This document shows, piece by piece, positions 37,444 to 47,830 of a DNA stretch of 64,000 nt. Each line of letters begins with the position of its first letter. The stretch's first letter is position 1. Source of the stretch: Torymus aiolomorphi (Eukaryota > Arthropoda > Insecta > Hymenoptera > Torymidae); NCBI GenBank assembly GCA_036365515.1, contig CM070874.1:250204430-250268429 (forward strand). Direction: 5' to 3'. A model generated the notes under the pieces. That model searched no databases. It was not told where the DNA came from and saw only the letters and a list, made by a program, of their open reading frames with translations. The position numbers were made by a program, and so were the translations under genes.

Positions 37444-37862
37444 CTAGTGGTAGGGGAAAATACTTCTCTGAAGCTTGGAAACATAGTTTCTTACAATTTG
37501 ATCATTTTTTTCCAAGTCTGTAGAAAAACATTGGAGAAAACGTCTGAACCCAATACCAACAGACATGTAATGTAAAAGCATTATGCAGTAATATCCACAG
37601 GTATCGGCATTTTGACTTTGTAACTGGTATGGGTTCCATCGAAATTTTCCAACATTTCTGCGTATACGATTTATGTGGTCTAGAATATAGGGTAGTTTAC
37701 CAAAACTGTCAAAGTACCAACCATTCCCGATCTTATCAACATAAATTGCCACCCAGTGTAGACCAGGTCTATTATGTTTTTGTGTATTAAGTACATAAGC
37801 AACCGGTCTCGACCACGTCAGAGGTATCTGATCGGCTGGAAAAACCCCAACTCTATGATTTC
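37444..37862 (-). pseudogene. Adenain-like cysteine protease, N-terminally truncated
   Basis: Adenoviral-type maturation proteases process capsid proteins inside the virion. The open frame runs from about 37862 (GVFPADQIPLTW) through LHWVAIYVDK, holding the catalytic His, then WYFDSFG and NADTCGYYC with the catalytic Cys, and ends at 37444. About 140 residues remain. The first residues, if the family length of about 200 applies, are lost in an AT-rich stretch at 37863-38040. A second, shorter copy of the C-terminal part lies at 38943-39190. Copy A of gene X follows downstream, giving a protease-X order. Confidence 0.85.
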
Positions 37863-38047
37863 AAAATTTAAAATATAACTTGAACTTTTAAAATTTATAT
37901 AATATTGAACTCTATGATTTAAATTTAACTTTACAATTTAACTCTATAATATTAAACTCTATCTGTAAGAAAACTAGGTGGTATTTTAGGATAGGAGTAT
38001 GAAAGGTAAGTAAAAACAAGTTTGATACATTTAAATCTTTTTATTCA

Positions 38048-38844
38048 TTAAAAATATAATAAATAAATAAATAAATAAATAATATTTTCTAAATGTAATG
38101 ATACAAGCTCATATATTACAGACATAGCATCATGAATGGGTATTGATATCGGTATATCATTTTTTTTAATCATTATTTCATCATAAACTTTATCAGAATC
38201 AGGTATACCGAATTTTTCCGTATAAGTTAATAAATCGTCCTTAGAAAAATGTGTATATTGTGATGATTGCGATTCTTGCAATTTTTCTTTGAAATAATGA
38301 CAAAGTGTATTAATACTATATTCTATGTTACATGTTACATCTAATAAAAATCTTTCACACGTATACAATGTTTTAATATTTTTAATCTATCAAAAGAAAC
38401 TTTTTTAAATATTAAACTACATCGGTATTGCTTCGTTGGTGGTTGATCATTACTTGACATCTGTGAATCTTCGTCTTCCGCAAGTTCAAATGCCTTGTCA
38501 CCACAGCTCATAATAAGTCTTATGCTAAAATGGCTAAAGGGTATCTTTTTATCCAGCATATCACCATCTTCAGATTCAAAGAACTTATCAATAACTGGAA
38601 AATTTTCTTCAAATAAACGCCAGTCAGACACAGTAAACGGTATACCAACAAAGTCGTCACCACTAAGACGGATGATAGGTAGAAATTCATCACCAATTTT
38701 CTTATTTTCTAGACCAATTGTAATTTTCTTGGTATAAGATTTGTTTAGTCCGTACACCATCGGCAGCAGCTGATGACAATAATATTTGGAAGCACTTTGT
38801 TGACCAGCCATTGTCTTGTATTTACGCTTGCCTTGACCAGCCAT
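38048..38844 (-). pseudogene. Polinton protein X, copy B (one frameshift)
   Basis: From the ATG at 38844 the protein has the same plan as copy A: KYYCHQLLPMVYGLNKSYTK, PIIRLSGDDFVGIPF, FFESEDGDML and KQYRCSLIFKK. A frameshift near 38360 moves the C-terminal half (residues matching SQYTHFSKDDLL) into another frame that ends at 38048. A second in-frame Met at 38811 starts a near repeat of the first residues (MAGQ twice). The upstream Met fits the TATA spacing of the other copies better. By eye it is about two-thirds identical to copy A over the N-terminal half. Confidence 0.75.
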
Positions 38845-38907
38845 TCTTGTGTATTATTTTCAGCAGGAGTGATCGAGTGAACTAATGAATAGACTGTGCT
38901 AGACGCT

Positions 38908-38915
38908 CTTTTATA
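38908..38915 (-). promoter_or_regulatory. TATA box upstream of X copy B
   Basis: TATAAAAG on the minus strand, 64 bases upstream of the ATG at 38844, inside a GAATAGTATAAAAGAG context. Confidence 0.65.
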
Positions 38916-38942
38916 CTATTCATACTGATGTGGAGGGATTTT

Positions 38943-39190
38943 CTATTGGAAGGGGCAGGATAGTAGCGGTAATATGTTAGTAATGGGGCTGGTAATGGTA
39001 GCGGGTAATGTGCCCCTATACAATTTTGAAACATAATTTTTAACAATTTGATCATTTTTGCGTAAGTTACAAGAAAAGTTTTCGAGAAAATGTCCAACTC
39101 CAAGACCCACAGACATGTAATGTAAAAACATGAGATAAAAATAACCACATGTATCTGAAGTTTCACTTTGTAGTTGTCAGATGAGATGAG
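38943..39190 (-). pseudogene. Adenain-like protease, C-terminal fragment joined to hexon
   Basis: Contains SDTCGYFYLMFLHYMSVG with the catalytic Cys and RKNDQIVKNYVSKL, paralleling NADTCGYYCIMLLHYMS and EKNDQIVRNYVSKL in the protease at 37444-37862. The His-containing part is absent. The fragment begins within a few codons of the hexon fragment after a TGA at about 39187-39189, so a deletion fused hexon to protease. X copy B lies downstream, repeating the protease-X order. Confidence 0.75.
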
Positions 39191-39604
39191 ATTTTTTAGC
39201 TCCAGACCCATAGTTTAATAAAGTTTCAATATATGATCGATAAGCGTAGGCATTATTGGGTGGGGAAACAGGTTTTTGATTAAAAAACACATCAACTTGA
39301 TTAAATATCGAATGCATAAAATTATTTACAGGACAAACATTTTCAAGGTATTTTTATCTACAGTTTCAGGAGGTGTTACTGTTTATGCGATAGTTACACG
39401 AACACTAAGCAGAGTATGCGCAAGATCGATATATTCACTAGTTCCCGGTGTAGAAAACTCTATTGGTGACCCTTCAGTTAGCGAAGATATTGGCTTGTAT
39501 TGAACATAATTTGAATTTTCAATCGTTGTTTGAGTAGGAGGTACACTAAATAAATTTACTTCAGATTTAAGACATGCACACGAACCACTATGTAGAAAAG
39601 CCAT
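39190..39604 (-). pseudogene. Hexon-like major capsid protein, N-terminal fragment
   Basis: Starts MAFLHSGSCACLKSEVNLFS at 39604 and includes TQTTIENSNYVQYKP and GSPIEFSTPGTSEYIDL. After a short frame change near 39380 it reads to QVDVFFNQKPVSPPNNAYAY and YIETLLNYGSGAKKSHL, a pattern typical of Polinton/adintovirus major capsid proteins. Only about 135 of the expected 500 or more residues remain before the junction with protease at about 39190. It lies 37 bases downstream of the pVI/pX-like gene. The capsid could not be assembled from this copy. Confidence 0.8.
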
Positions 39605-39641
39605 TATTCTTCAAAAATATCTCGTGCAGTACGTTTTTCTT

Positions 39642-40100
39642 TCAAAGTTTTCTTTTTATTGTCAAATTTTTTCTTTGTCTTAACTTTGGAATGTTTTCTA
39701 CTTTTGGGTTTACTGTATCAGAATTCGTAGTCGACTGTTGTTTCCGTGCCCGACGCTTAGTTTTATATTCTGAACCACTTATCAGATTATCCAATTCTTC
39801 GTCGGCTTTTCTTTTGAGATGTTTTCCTGATTCTCGTATATTATTGTGAAAGGATTCTTTAAAAGGTTTTTCATGTGTAATGTCATCTAAAATATTTACA
39901 CTTGCTCGTAAAGCCTCTTTGCCAACAGCTTTTCCTACAACCTTACCACCTTTTTTTGCAAACGGTAAAACACTACGATAAACACCTTTTAAAAAGCTTC
40001 CAACACCTTTTCCTTTTTGCATAGATGTATCTATTGTGATATAATTATCGAATGGATCGCGGGCATTTTGGTTATCATAAGTTGCTTCAAAATAACCCAT
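39642..40100 (-). CDS. Small basic pVI/pX-like virion protein
   Basis: 152 residues with an intact frame. After an N-terminal MGYFEATYDNQNARDPFDNY segment comes a Gly/Lys/Val-rich amphipathic stretch (KGKGVGSFLKGVYRSVLPFA, then GKVVGKAVGKEALRASVNIL). The C-terminus is strongly basic (KTKRRARKQQ, LRQRKN). This resembles the small minor-capsid or core proteins of adintoviruses and adenoviruses that lie between penton and hexon. The start is one base after the penton stop. The exact homologue (pVI or pX) is uncertain, but the order penton, this gene, hexon supports a virion role. Confidence 0.7.
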   Translation of the reverse strand: MGYFEATYDNQNARDPFDNYITIDTSMQKGKGVGSFLKGVYRSVLPFAKKGGKVVGKAVGKEALRASVNILDDITHEKPFKESFHNNIRESGKHLKRKADEELDNLISGSEYKTKRRARKQQSTTNSDTVNPKVENIPKLRQRKNLTIKRKL

Positions 40101-40101
40101 C

Positions 40102-40908
40102 TTATGCGGTTCTCTTAAAATGAAGTGTCACTGTCAACGTGCCGTAATCGAATGCATCTTGGTCTACATCTTGGTCCTTTATATCTATTGTAATCGTTTG
40201 AAACGACGTAGATAACAATGGAATATACATTGGTGTGGTAAAGTTTTTAATCTCAATGCTACCATATTTATACTCGTTCATATTAAGAGGAACAATACGT
40301 AAAAGGGGTGTATGAACATCACCTGTAATGTAAGGTTCACAAATATCACTATACACTCTTATTATTGACGGTAAACCACTAATAAGGTCAGCAGGTCTTT
40401 GACCGACAACTGTACCCTCAATTTTTTCAAGATTACAGTTTTCAAAACCAATAATACTCAAGAGTTTTTCAGACAATATCAAGCTATGAAAATTCGTGTC
40501 GCAAGTATCCTGACAAATTCGTTCAATTTCTATAAATCCTCCACGTTGTATTTTGAATTGTAAGTGATTTTTCATATTAGGTAAATTATTTATTTCTTGT
40601 AAAAGATTTTCCATATCTGTGTAGATTCCTGGTGATAAGTGTACAACAACATCCTTTTCTGTTGATTCGTGTCTCAAATCATTTGGTGAAAATAACTCAA
40701 TTGTTTTTACACAAACCATACCCTCATAGTTATCGATCGAAATATGTTGAAATGTGTTGGGTATTTGAATTTCACAAAGAGCTACAGACCACTCACCATA
40801 TAAATAAATATTTTGGGGTAACTGTGTGGTAAAATGTGTTGTTTTGTTTTCAGGAAACACATACACACTGTTGTTACTAGATAATACGATATAAAATTGG
40901 TCTCTCAT
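40102..40908 (-). CDS. Penton-like minor capsid protein
   Basis: 268 residues, an intact frame, about the size of Polinton penton proteins (single jelly roll). Starts MRDQFYIVLSSNNSVYVFPE and includes FTTQLPQNIYLYGEWSVALC, PNTFQHI, LLSIIGF and GDVHTPLLRIVPL, ending in a beta-rich stretch. The start codon overlaps the integrase stop by one base (TAATG), and the next gene begins one base after its stop, which is tight viral-style packing. The product would sit at capsid vertices. With the pVI-like gene it is one of the two best-preserved Polinton genes here, although its neighbours are broken. Confidence 0.85.
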   Translation of the reverse strand: MRDQFYIVLSSNNSVYVFPENKTTHFTTQLPQNIYLYGEWSVALCEIQIPNTFQHISIDNYEGMVCVKTIELFSPNDLRHESTEKDVVVHLSPGIYTDMENLLQEINNLPNMKNHLQFKIQRGGFIEIERICQDTCDTNFHSLILSEKLLSIIGFENCNLEKIEGTVVGQRPADLISGLPSIIRVYSDICEPYITGDVHTPLLRIVPLNMNEYKYGSIEIKNFTTPMYIPLLSTSFQTITIDIKDQDVDQDAFDYGTLTVTLHFKRTA

Positions 40909-41994
40909 TATATCTTTTTCAAATTGTTTGCGGGAATCCAGGAATTAAATTTGTCAGGATAGCCTTTCCAACTTACAAAATATTTTTTGTTTTTCCCTCT
41001 ACCTTTAGTTTTTAGAATCTTATCTATTTGAAATGATTCGGTATGCAAATCTTTTTGTACTCTGGAAAGTTCTTCTTCGTAGAAAAAACCTTCGATTGGT
41101 TCGCCGTCAAGATCTTCTAAAGTATAAACAGGTGGTTGTCTCGCAGTAGATATGCGTATAATTCGGAACAATTCCAAAGTCCAGCCACTTTCGTATGCTT
41201 TCTTGAATACTAGTTTGGCACGACTGACACGTACCAAGTCACCTATCTTGTATTTAGTGTATTTAGGATATCGGATACGAGTCTTATTGTATCGTTGGGC
41301 TAGGTTTTGGTGTGCTTTTGCGGCATTGTACAAATTAACTTTAGTAGGAACCATTTTAGTACCAGAATGCCAAGAACTATTGTAAGCATCAACAATTTTT
41401 TGTAAAATATCAACATATCTGTACGTGTTTGTATGAGTAAAATATCGCCATAATCGACCCTTCAATGTTCTATTAAACTTCTCCACCAGCCGCTTTAATA
41501 TCAGGATTTCTAACCACGCGGTAATTTATACTATTTTTTTTTTAAACTTGCTGCATCTCTTTACCGAGAAATTCTTTACCTTTATCAGTTTGAAAGAGCA
41601 TAGGGTGCTGTCCTTTACACTGTGCCAAAATACGCTCAAAAGCTGTAGCGACACTTTTCGATGTTTTGTTACGAATTGGCTGAACCCATGCAAATTTTGA
41701 TAAAACACCTATAACCACAAGTAGAGACGTGTTGTCATCGTTATAGGTTTTTAATGACCGTAAATCAGCGAGATCTCCTTCCCACACATCAAAAGGGTTA
41801 GGAACGTCATAAGTCCTATGTGGGAAATGACGGCGTACAGGTTTATGTAGAGTATAAGCATCCTGACTTACAAACCATTTGATAATTTTTTTGCGATCAT
41901 GTTTTTTACCAACTGTTTTTAAAAGGTTGTATGCACCTGCATAGGCTGGTGATTTCGGTGGTCGATAAAACAAATTATTTAACGTTTTTTCCAT
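40908..41994 (-). pseudogene. Polinton integrase (rve core plus chromodomain), frameshifted
   Basis: This retroviral-type integrase joins element ends to the target. It starts around the Met at 41994 (MEKTLNNLFYRPPKSPAYAG) with SQDAYTLHKPVRR. The DDE core gives Asp in VWEGDLADL, Asp in FQTDKGKEF, and Glu in the EKFNRTLKGR segment. Frame changes near 41544 and 41487 fall between the second and third catalytic residues. The C-terminus (FQIDKILKTKG, YFVSWKGYPDKFNSWIP) is a chromodomain. The stop at 40908 overlaps the penton start. The N-terminus is fused in frame to the PLA2-like region. Confidence 0.88.
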
Positions 41995-42429
41995 ATATCT
42001 TATTCTTAAAATTTTTAGTTTCTTTTTTATGTTTTTTTTAATTATTTTTTTAATGTACAAGGAAAACTTGTCAAAAATTATTTTACTAATCATACAACAA
42101 GTTGTGACCAAAGCCACACTTCTCTCGTTAGTTGTAGCTGTTTCAGACAACAAACGCGCAAAGGCACGCTTGGCCAGCAAACAATCAGCTTTGCTACGGT
42201 TACCACCGCTGTTTGCATATGCTATATCATATTCACGACAATAATTGTCAAGTGGGTTGACACCTTTCTCACCTTTCGCTAACCTTTCGTTTAAGCGTGT
42301 ACCAGGTCCACAAAAATGATACCCTGGAGCATGTATTTCAAAAGGTAAAAGATTGATTAAATTATCTACAAGAGTTGATTCAGGGTGTGTGATCAAATCT
42401 TCTTCAATGTTTACTTCAGGCGATCCCAT
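41995..42429 (-). pseudogene. PLA2-like domain fused in frame to integrase, catalytic His replaced
   Basis: From the ATG at 42429: a hydrophobic start, then PGYHFCGPGTRLNERL, the calcium-loop pattern of parvovirus/adintovirus-type phospholipase A2. DNYCREYDIAY follows, the place of the HD active-site motif. The codon for the expected His is TAT, so Tyr stands at residue 67; a single C-to-T change would explain it. A Lys/Ile-rich region then leads straight into integrase without a stop. The family cleaves phospholipids, probably in membrane passage, but activity is unlikely with this residue. Possibly two genes originally, merged by loss of a stop. Confidence 0.65.
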
Positions 42430-43508
42430 GGAAGAATACGAACTTTTGTAACGTGCCTAGGTGTTTCTTCGGGACGTAATCTTTTTCTCAACTTTCTTGG
42501 AGTTGTTTTATCGGATGGTTTTTCGTTTGTTTCTTCGCTATCAGACTGTTGAGTTTTTTCGTCGCTGCTGACAGATTGTGGTGAAGAAACAATCTCCCAA
42601 ATTTTATTGTTAACAATAAATTCTCGTGGTATATTTGCTTTACGAAGTGCTTGGGCAAACTGACCATAACCATTTGACAACGCTTGTTTTCTATTTCTCA
42701 CAGTATCGTTAATCAAGTCTACTATGTTTCCACCTTTGACGATGCTGCCATCTATGGTAATCTTACCACGAGCATCGCATGTGACATCACCAAAATCATG
42801 CAATCGTTGTAATAACTGTTTTGCTTTAAATTGAAACTTTGGTGGTACACAGTTTATTATGCTCTCATTGCTGTTTTCTTCATTGGCATCTTCGCCGACA
42901 TTTACTTTGCCTACTTCATCGGTATCTCCGGGTACATTTACACTACTAGCTTGAAACTTATTTGTACTATCATTTTTTTATAATACATAAAACGCTCCAA
43001 TGCTTGTTGGTACATTGCATATTTTTCACGATCATCTTGAATTGAGGTCGAATTTATAATTTCGCTCATTTCTTTGTCTAGTCGCGACGTAGGTGTACCC
43101 GGTGTTTGCATAGTAACCAATTTTTCATTTGATAAGCAATGATGTTCATACTTTCTTCAGGGATCAAAATCATTTTTCTTGCATGCTCCATAGTTTTATC
43201 ACAGGTACCAAGATGAGTGGTAAACAAGTCTGGTATTTGATAATCAACTTCTTTTTATTTTTCAAACTTTGCGAAGAATCAGTTAATTTTCTTAAGAATA
43301 AAACGTACTTTTTCAATTTATTTTTATAGTTTTTATTCAAAGGCACGTTACCACGTAAAATATTTAAACCACATTCGCAAATGAGAATAACAAGTTTTTT
43401 ATCTGCTTCACGTAATAAAGTACTTCGTTGATTGTTATCGAAATGAAGCAGAGCTTTTAAAGTATTTAAATTTTTTTGTCCAAGACGTTTGCGTCTACTC
43501 GGCCCCAT
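42411..43508 (-). pseudogene. Polinton core-type protein(s), broken into three frames
   Basis: Segment one, from 43508 to 43170: MGPSRRKRLGQKNLNTLKAL, a basic protein with LLREADKKLVILICECGLNI and a hydrophobic end. Segment two, about 43120-42960: LDKEMSEIINSTSIQDDREK and a helical stretch. Segment three, about 42950-42411: KFQFKAKQLLQRLHDFGD, GKITIDGSIVKGGNIVDLIN and a basic tail (TPRKLRKRLRPEETPR). All three are familiar blocks of adintovirus/Polinton core-type proteins, normally one or two genes. Frameshifts near 43175, 43125 and 42965 (an A-run) separate them. The end overlaps the PLA2 start by 19 bases. Likely DNA-binding or virion core. Confidence 0.65.
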
Positions 43509-44076
43509 TACAATCGTATGACTGGTATATTATTCCCAAGTTCGCTACCTTTTATAAATTTCTTGGGAACATAAACATAGTGGTATTTATCAAACGGAAA
43601 TATATTAGTACGAAAACGACAATTATCAGGTGTATCTTGGCGTAAGTCAAGTAATAAATAGGAGTGTGCCTGCTTAGTTGCATCAAGATAAGTCTCTTGT
43701 AGAAATTGTGGATTTTCAGGACTCACTTGGCGAGCTAGATACTGTATCTGGGATTTATCCCTAGGGTTTTTGAAAATAACTATATAATTAGAGTTTAACG
43801 AGATTTCACGTTGGCCCTTATGGAAAAGATTTTGTGTGATGAATATTACGCTTAAATTATTATGATGACTGCCCTTGGTGAAAGATTGGCAATAACACCA
43901 CTCGAAGACTCACGCATCAAGTAGTCTATAATTATCAATTTTGGTCTGGGGTCGTCGACAAAGTCTGAATTTTTGGGCAAGCCCTCGTGAAATTCAATAT
44001 TATCACCCAGCTCTTTATACGTTGATTGCCATTCGGAATAGTAAACTATTATTCGATCAAAGTGTACGTTACTCAT
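43508..44076 (-). pseudogene. FtsK/HerA-type packaging ATPase, N-terminus lost
   Basis: These ATPases drive DNA into the capsid. The remaining C-terminal half reads FDRIIVYYSEWQSTYKEL, then PKLIIIDYLMRESS, the Walker B strand, in which the second acidic residue is Tyr. A frameshift near 43875 follows, then SVIFITQNLFHKG (sensor-like region) and QETYLDATKQAHSYLLLDLR. No P-loop (Walker A) is found upstream. Beyond 44076 the sequence is AT-rich, with an acceptor-like TTTTGTTTTCTAG, and the MULE lies further on. The gene is inactive; the family call is based on Walker B, the sensor motif and gene order. Confidence 0.78.
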
Positions 44077-44686
44077 ACCTAGAAAACAAAATCAACTTTT
44101 AGTCATTTTATAAAATTTTGGCTATACGTGCATCAATTTATTTATCTTAAATACTTATCGTTTTTTTCGCCTTAGGTTAAAAACATTTTTTAAGTCTTGT
44201 TGTTAATGTGTTGTCTTAACCTCACCTATCAAGTCCTGCAAGGTCCCATGGTAGTCGCTTGATGATGTATTTTCTTTCAAAATCACTGAAACACGTATAA
44301 TATATATTTTATTATTTTATTTAATTATTTAAAACAATATGGATATACACACACTCACACATATACACACATACACACACACATACACACACGTACACTA
44401 ACTTGCACACACCAGGCATATAAAACAAAATTATATTTTTACATTTGTTGCATGGAAATGCTGTAAGCAAGTAAATTTTAATTATACAATTATTTCTTGG
44501 CTTATGACATTTCCATACAAAAGTGTAAAAATATAATTTACTTTATGTACCTCGTGTGTGAAAATTAATGTGTGTGCATGTTTGTAAGATATGTATGTTT
44601 ATGTATACATATACATATACAATATGCATAATATACGCATGTCTAATGCACAAAAGCATATATATTATATAATATACTTACATAAT
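44077..44686. other. Non-coding spacer with CA microsatellite
   Basis: AT-rich sequence between the ATPase remnant and the MULE gene, with a CACA-rich microsatellite at 44346-44412 and TATG-rich text at 44590-44640. No P-loop or other missing ATPase part was found. MULE termini could not be recognised here. Confidence 0.5.
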
Positions 44687-46434
44687 TTAAAATGCACCTG
44701 CTGCATACGAATCATCCTGGAGCTGCTCTCTAGCTTGTCTTCTCATAATACGAGCATCCTTGGTGTTGGCTTCAGTCTTCTTTTCTGCAGATCTAAGTCT
44801 GAATTCGTCGCTTGATTCCATCCATTGTACTGCAGTCGATCCAGGAGTGCATTCAAACTTTTCCATGATATTTAGAATACCTGTTTTTCCTTGGTTGAAG
44901 CTGGTTACAGCAATGTGAGTACCTATTTCCAAAACTTTCAAGCCACTGAATGAGGTTTTTGGAACTATTTTCCACACACAGTTGTTGAAACTCTCATTAG
45001 ACTTTTGCATAAAACCTCCAAGACACTTCTGGAGAAGATCTGAACTTGATAAGTCTTCATAAATTGGTCTCACCTGATCCATGATGGCCAGTGGAATGGC
45101 TACTTTATGTTTAAAAGTCTTGAGTTTTTTGTTGGCCTTTGCTTTTTGCCATTTACACCAGCTGGTAAGTCCTGATCGGCAGAATTAATGTTGAGGGCTG
45201 TGATCGGTAGACAACTGATGATAATATGTAGCCCAAATAGCATTTCTCATACCAGTGACAGAATCTGAATGATCTCTGATCGCCTTTCCATAATAGGAAG
45301 ATAAGGTTCCGATCACCTGCCCTGTCAAGCGACCTTTTCCACCCATTGGTTTTCCATCCGATAGAAGCTTCTTTCCTGATGCCTTCTTTATGTTTCTTAA
45401 ACGAGTGCCCATCCTCTTCTGGACATGCCCAATGCACTCTATCTTCTTTACTTGTAGTTTGTCACCATAGGGATCCGCTTCTGACACAGACTTGAACACT
45501 TTAGAGTCACCATCACCGATGTAATACTCATACTTAACTGCATATTTTTCTTCAGATCGTGAGAACATTTCCTTTATACCATCTACTTCCATTTTTCCAG
45601 CACAGCCCTGATGGCTGGCCGTGCAATTTGGTTCGTGCTCTTCATACCATTCTTCATATTCCACTGTTCCTTTTTTTTCTCCCAAACTGAGCAAGATTTA
45701 CAGAAACTATTTTTAATAGTAACATCTAAAACCTTGCCAGATCTGTTGCCAATAATGCTGGCAACACCTTGTAAAGAAGAAAAGCCTCTTTTCCTCCAAG
45801 AGCCGTCACCAGACACAGTAAGTCCAGTATTTGGTGGTGTTAATTTTAGTTCTTCTTTCACTGCTATATCCATGGACTCTTGAGCCGCTTCTGTACAAAT
45901 ATTACCAAGCTGCTCATTAATTTTATCATAAGCAGAATGAGCCACTGGTTGTGATAAATCCATGATTCCAGAGAAAGTTGATAGTCCTGTGTGACCGTGG
46001 CCAAGTGCACGCGTGGCTAGCACACTTCTTCTATTTATTTCCCATGCATTACTCATGGGGCCAACTTTCTTGGAAGAATTTATTCCTGAAATTTGACCAC
46101 ATCTGTCACACACTATATCAATTTTGAATCCAAACCCTTGAAGGCTGGATTCGCTTATACAAACAGGTCCATGGCACTCACTTCAACATAACACTTTTTC
46201 CAGTTTAGGAAACAGAATGCTGATGTTGATAATTCTATTCTTCGTATTGCAGTGAGAAGATGCTGATGTATTTCTCATTTTTCTAGCTGAAGTTGATATT
46301 CTTCTCCGCTTTCTCTCATTTTCTTCTTTGTGGATATTCCCTCCAAAAATTTTTGGTCTCTTCTTCACTCTTCCTCTTGAGTATTTGGCGTCAGGATGAG
46401 TGCTGGTAAATCGTCCTCTGGCATCTCCTGCCAT
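44687..46434 (-). pseudogene. MULE-type (Mutator-like) transposase, disrupted
   Basis: From the ATG at 46434 (MAGDARGRFTSTHPDAKYSR) a basic N-terminus leads to CHGPVCISESSLQGFGFKID and CDRCG. The catalytic region follows, with LTVSGDGSWRKRGFSSLQGV and YIGDGDSKVFKSV, supplying two aspartates of the DDE fold, and KKIECIGHVQKRMGTRLRN. This is the Mutator-like transposase type widespread in insects. Breaks: TGA at about 46183-46185, a frameshift in an A-run near 45680, and TAA at 45185-45187. The C-terminal part continues to 44687. No terminal repeats or duplication could be seen. It lies inside the Polinton. Confidence 0.75.
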
Positions 46435-46808
46435 TTTTAAGCTTTGTTAGAAGTCACTTAAAATTTTTTTTTTTAATCACTATTTTTATATTTCACAAAG
46501 TTCACAAGTATATAAACACAATAATTATACTGTACAACAAAACACACGAACCTCAAATTACACAAAAAGAACACTTTTTACGTAAAAAGCGACGTAAAAC
46601 GAATCTAAACCATCCGAGTATTCGATTCAGCTGACACTTGTGTTTACAAAAATTAAAGAGCTAAAAGTAGGTTACCGTGTCAAATGCTTACATGTAAGAA
46701 CGTATGATATGTGTGTGTTTCTTAGTTCATGGTGTATCATAGTCCAACTGTCCAATTATCTATAGTTCAACATTAGGCCTTTTACAGCCAAAGGAACACA
46801 GAACACGA
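46435..46808. other. Non-coding DNA upstream of the MULE gene
   Basis: AT-rich, with a small palindromic stretch TTTTTACGTAAAAA near 46574. It may contain the MULE promoter, but nothing definite is visible. Confidence 0.4.
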
Positions 46809-46937
46809 TATAAGGAACAGATGCAGAAATACCATGGGTTACTATATCTATATATATGTGGAACAGCGCTTATTCCTCGCTGTTCCTCGTATATATAGAT
46901 ATACTAACCCATGTTATTTCTGCATCTGTTCCTTATA
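46809..46937. repeat. Hairpin element, about 60-bp arms
   Basis: 46809-46868 and 46878-46937 are near-perfect reverse complements (ATAAGGAACAGATGCAG at the left end, GTTCCTTAT at the right) around a 9-base loop. It is a MITE-like palindrome inside the Polinton. Confidence 0.88.
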
Positions 46938-47545
46938 TTTTTTTTAATGTAACGGGCCTTACTGTTGTTCATGCCCGATTACTCCAAATCGTTTTATACA
47001 ATAAAACTGTGGTATATTATTTGATAGATATAATAATTATTCTATGTATTCAGTTTTCTTATATATGTATGGTTTATATTCAATTGTTTTATATTATTAG
47101 AAATATTTTGACCATGAAAAGTATGAATTACACGTAATTATATACACGGATTGATTTTTGTCAGTTTTTTCTGTTATTTTTTTCTAATAAAATTGATTTA
47201 TTTCTACGGCGTATTTATTTATATTTATAAATATATTAATGTAGATTTATTAAAAAGTATAAAATATATTAACAATTAAAAGAAAATAGAATTCTACCAA
47301 AAAATAAAAGTATGTATGTCGAAAAAACTGTATATTGAAAAAAAATGAAATTACAGTGAAAAATCGATAAATAGTTTAATCAGTATTTTATCAATATCTT
47401 AAAAAAAAAATAGATATCGTTTTCGGGTAAAAAGGAGCATATTCTATAGATGTTTTCCTATAAGAAAAAGCAAAAAAAATCGATTTTTCTCAAGAAAGAA
47501 GGTGTCTAGCCCCCTTAAAGGAGATAATATTTTTTATAAGTCTTG
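46938..47545. other. AT-rich non-coding DNA
   Basis: No gene, element or repeat of note; A/T homopolymer runs only. Confidence 0.5.
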
Positions 47546-47550
47546 AGGTT

Positions 47551-47830
47551 TGCGGCGGCGGCGGCGGCGGCGCGCGCGTGTCACAAGCTGCTCGAGAAAT
47601 CAGATTGCTGATGAACCGACAAGCTAATTTGAAGTGACTAGCTAATTTGAAGTGACAAGCTAATTTGAAGTGGTAAGCTAATTTGAAGTGATAAGGTAAT
47701 TGAAGTAACAAGCTAGTTTGTAGCTACAAAACTTACGATAAATGCTCAACGAGTACCAAAAAGCTTAATGTGAGTTGAAAAGCTTAATGTGAGTCAATAA
47801 GCCTAATGTGGATCGAAAAGCTTGAGGTGT
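47551..47830. repeat. (CGG)n run followed by 18-bp and 20-bp minisatellites
   Basis: A GCGGCGGCGG run (47551-47578) precedes at least five copies of an 18-base unit (GACAAGCTAATTTGAAGT variants, 47617-47720). About four copies of a 20-base unit (AAGCTTAATGTGAGT variants, 47760-47825) follow. The GC-rich run is out of keeping with the AT-rich surroundings. Confidence 0.8.

Noticed and set aside
44077..44290. An intron linking the ATPase to an upstream exon
   Set aside because: There is an acceptor-like TTTTCTAG and a donor-like GGTGAGG, but no P-loop or ATPase sequence in the putative exon.
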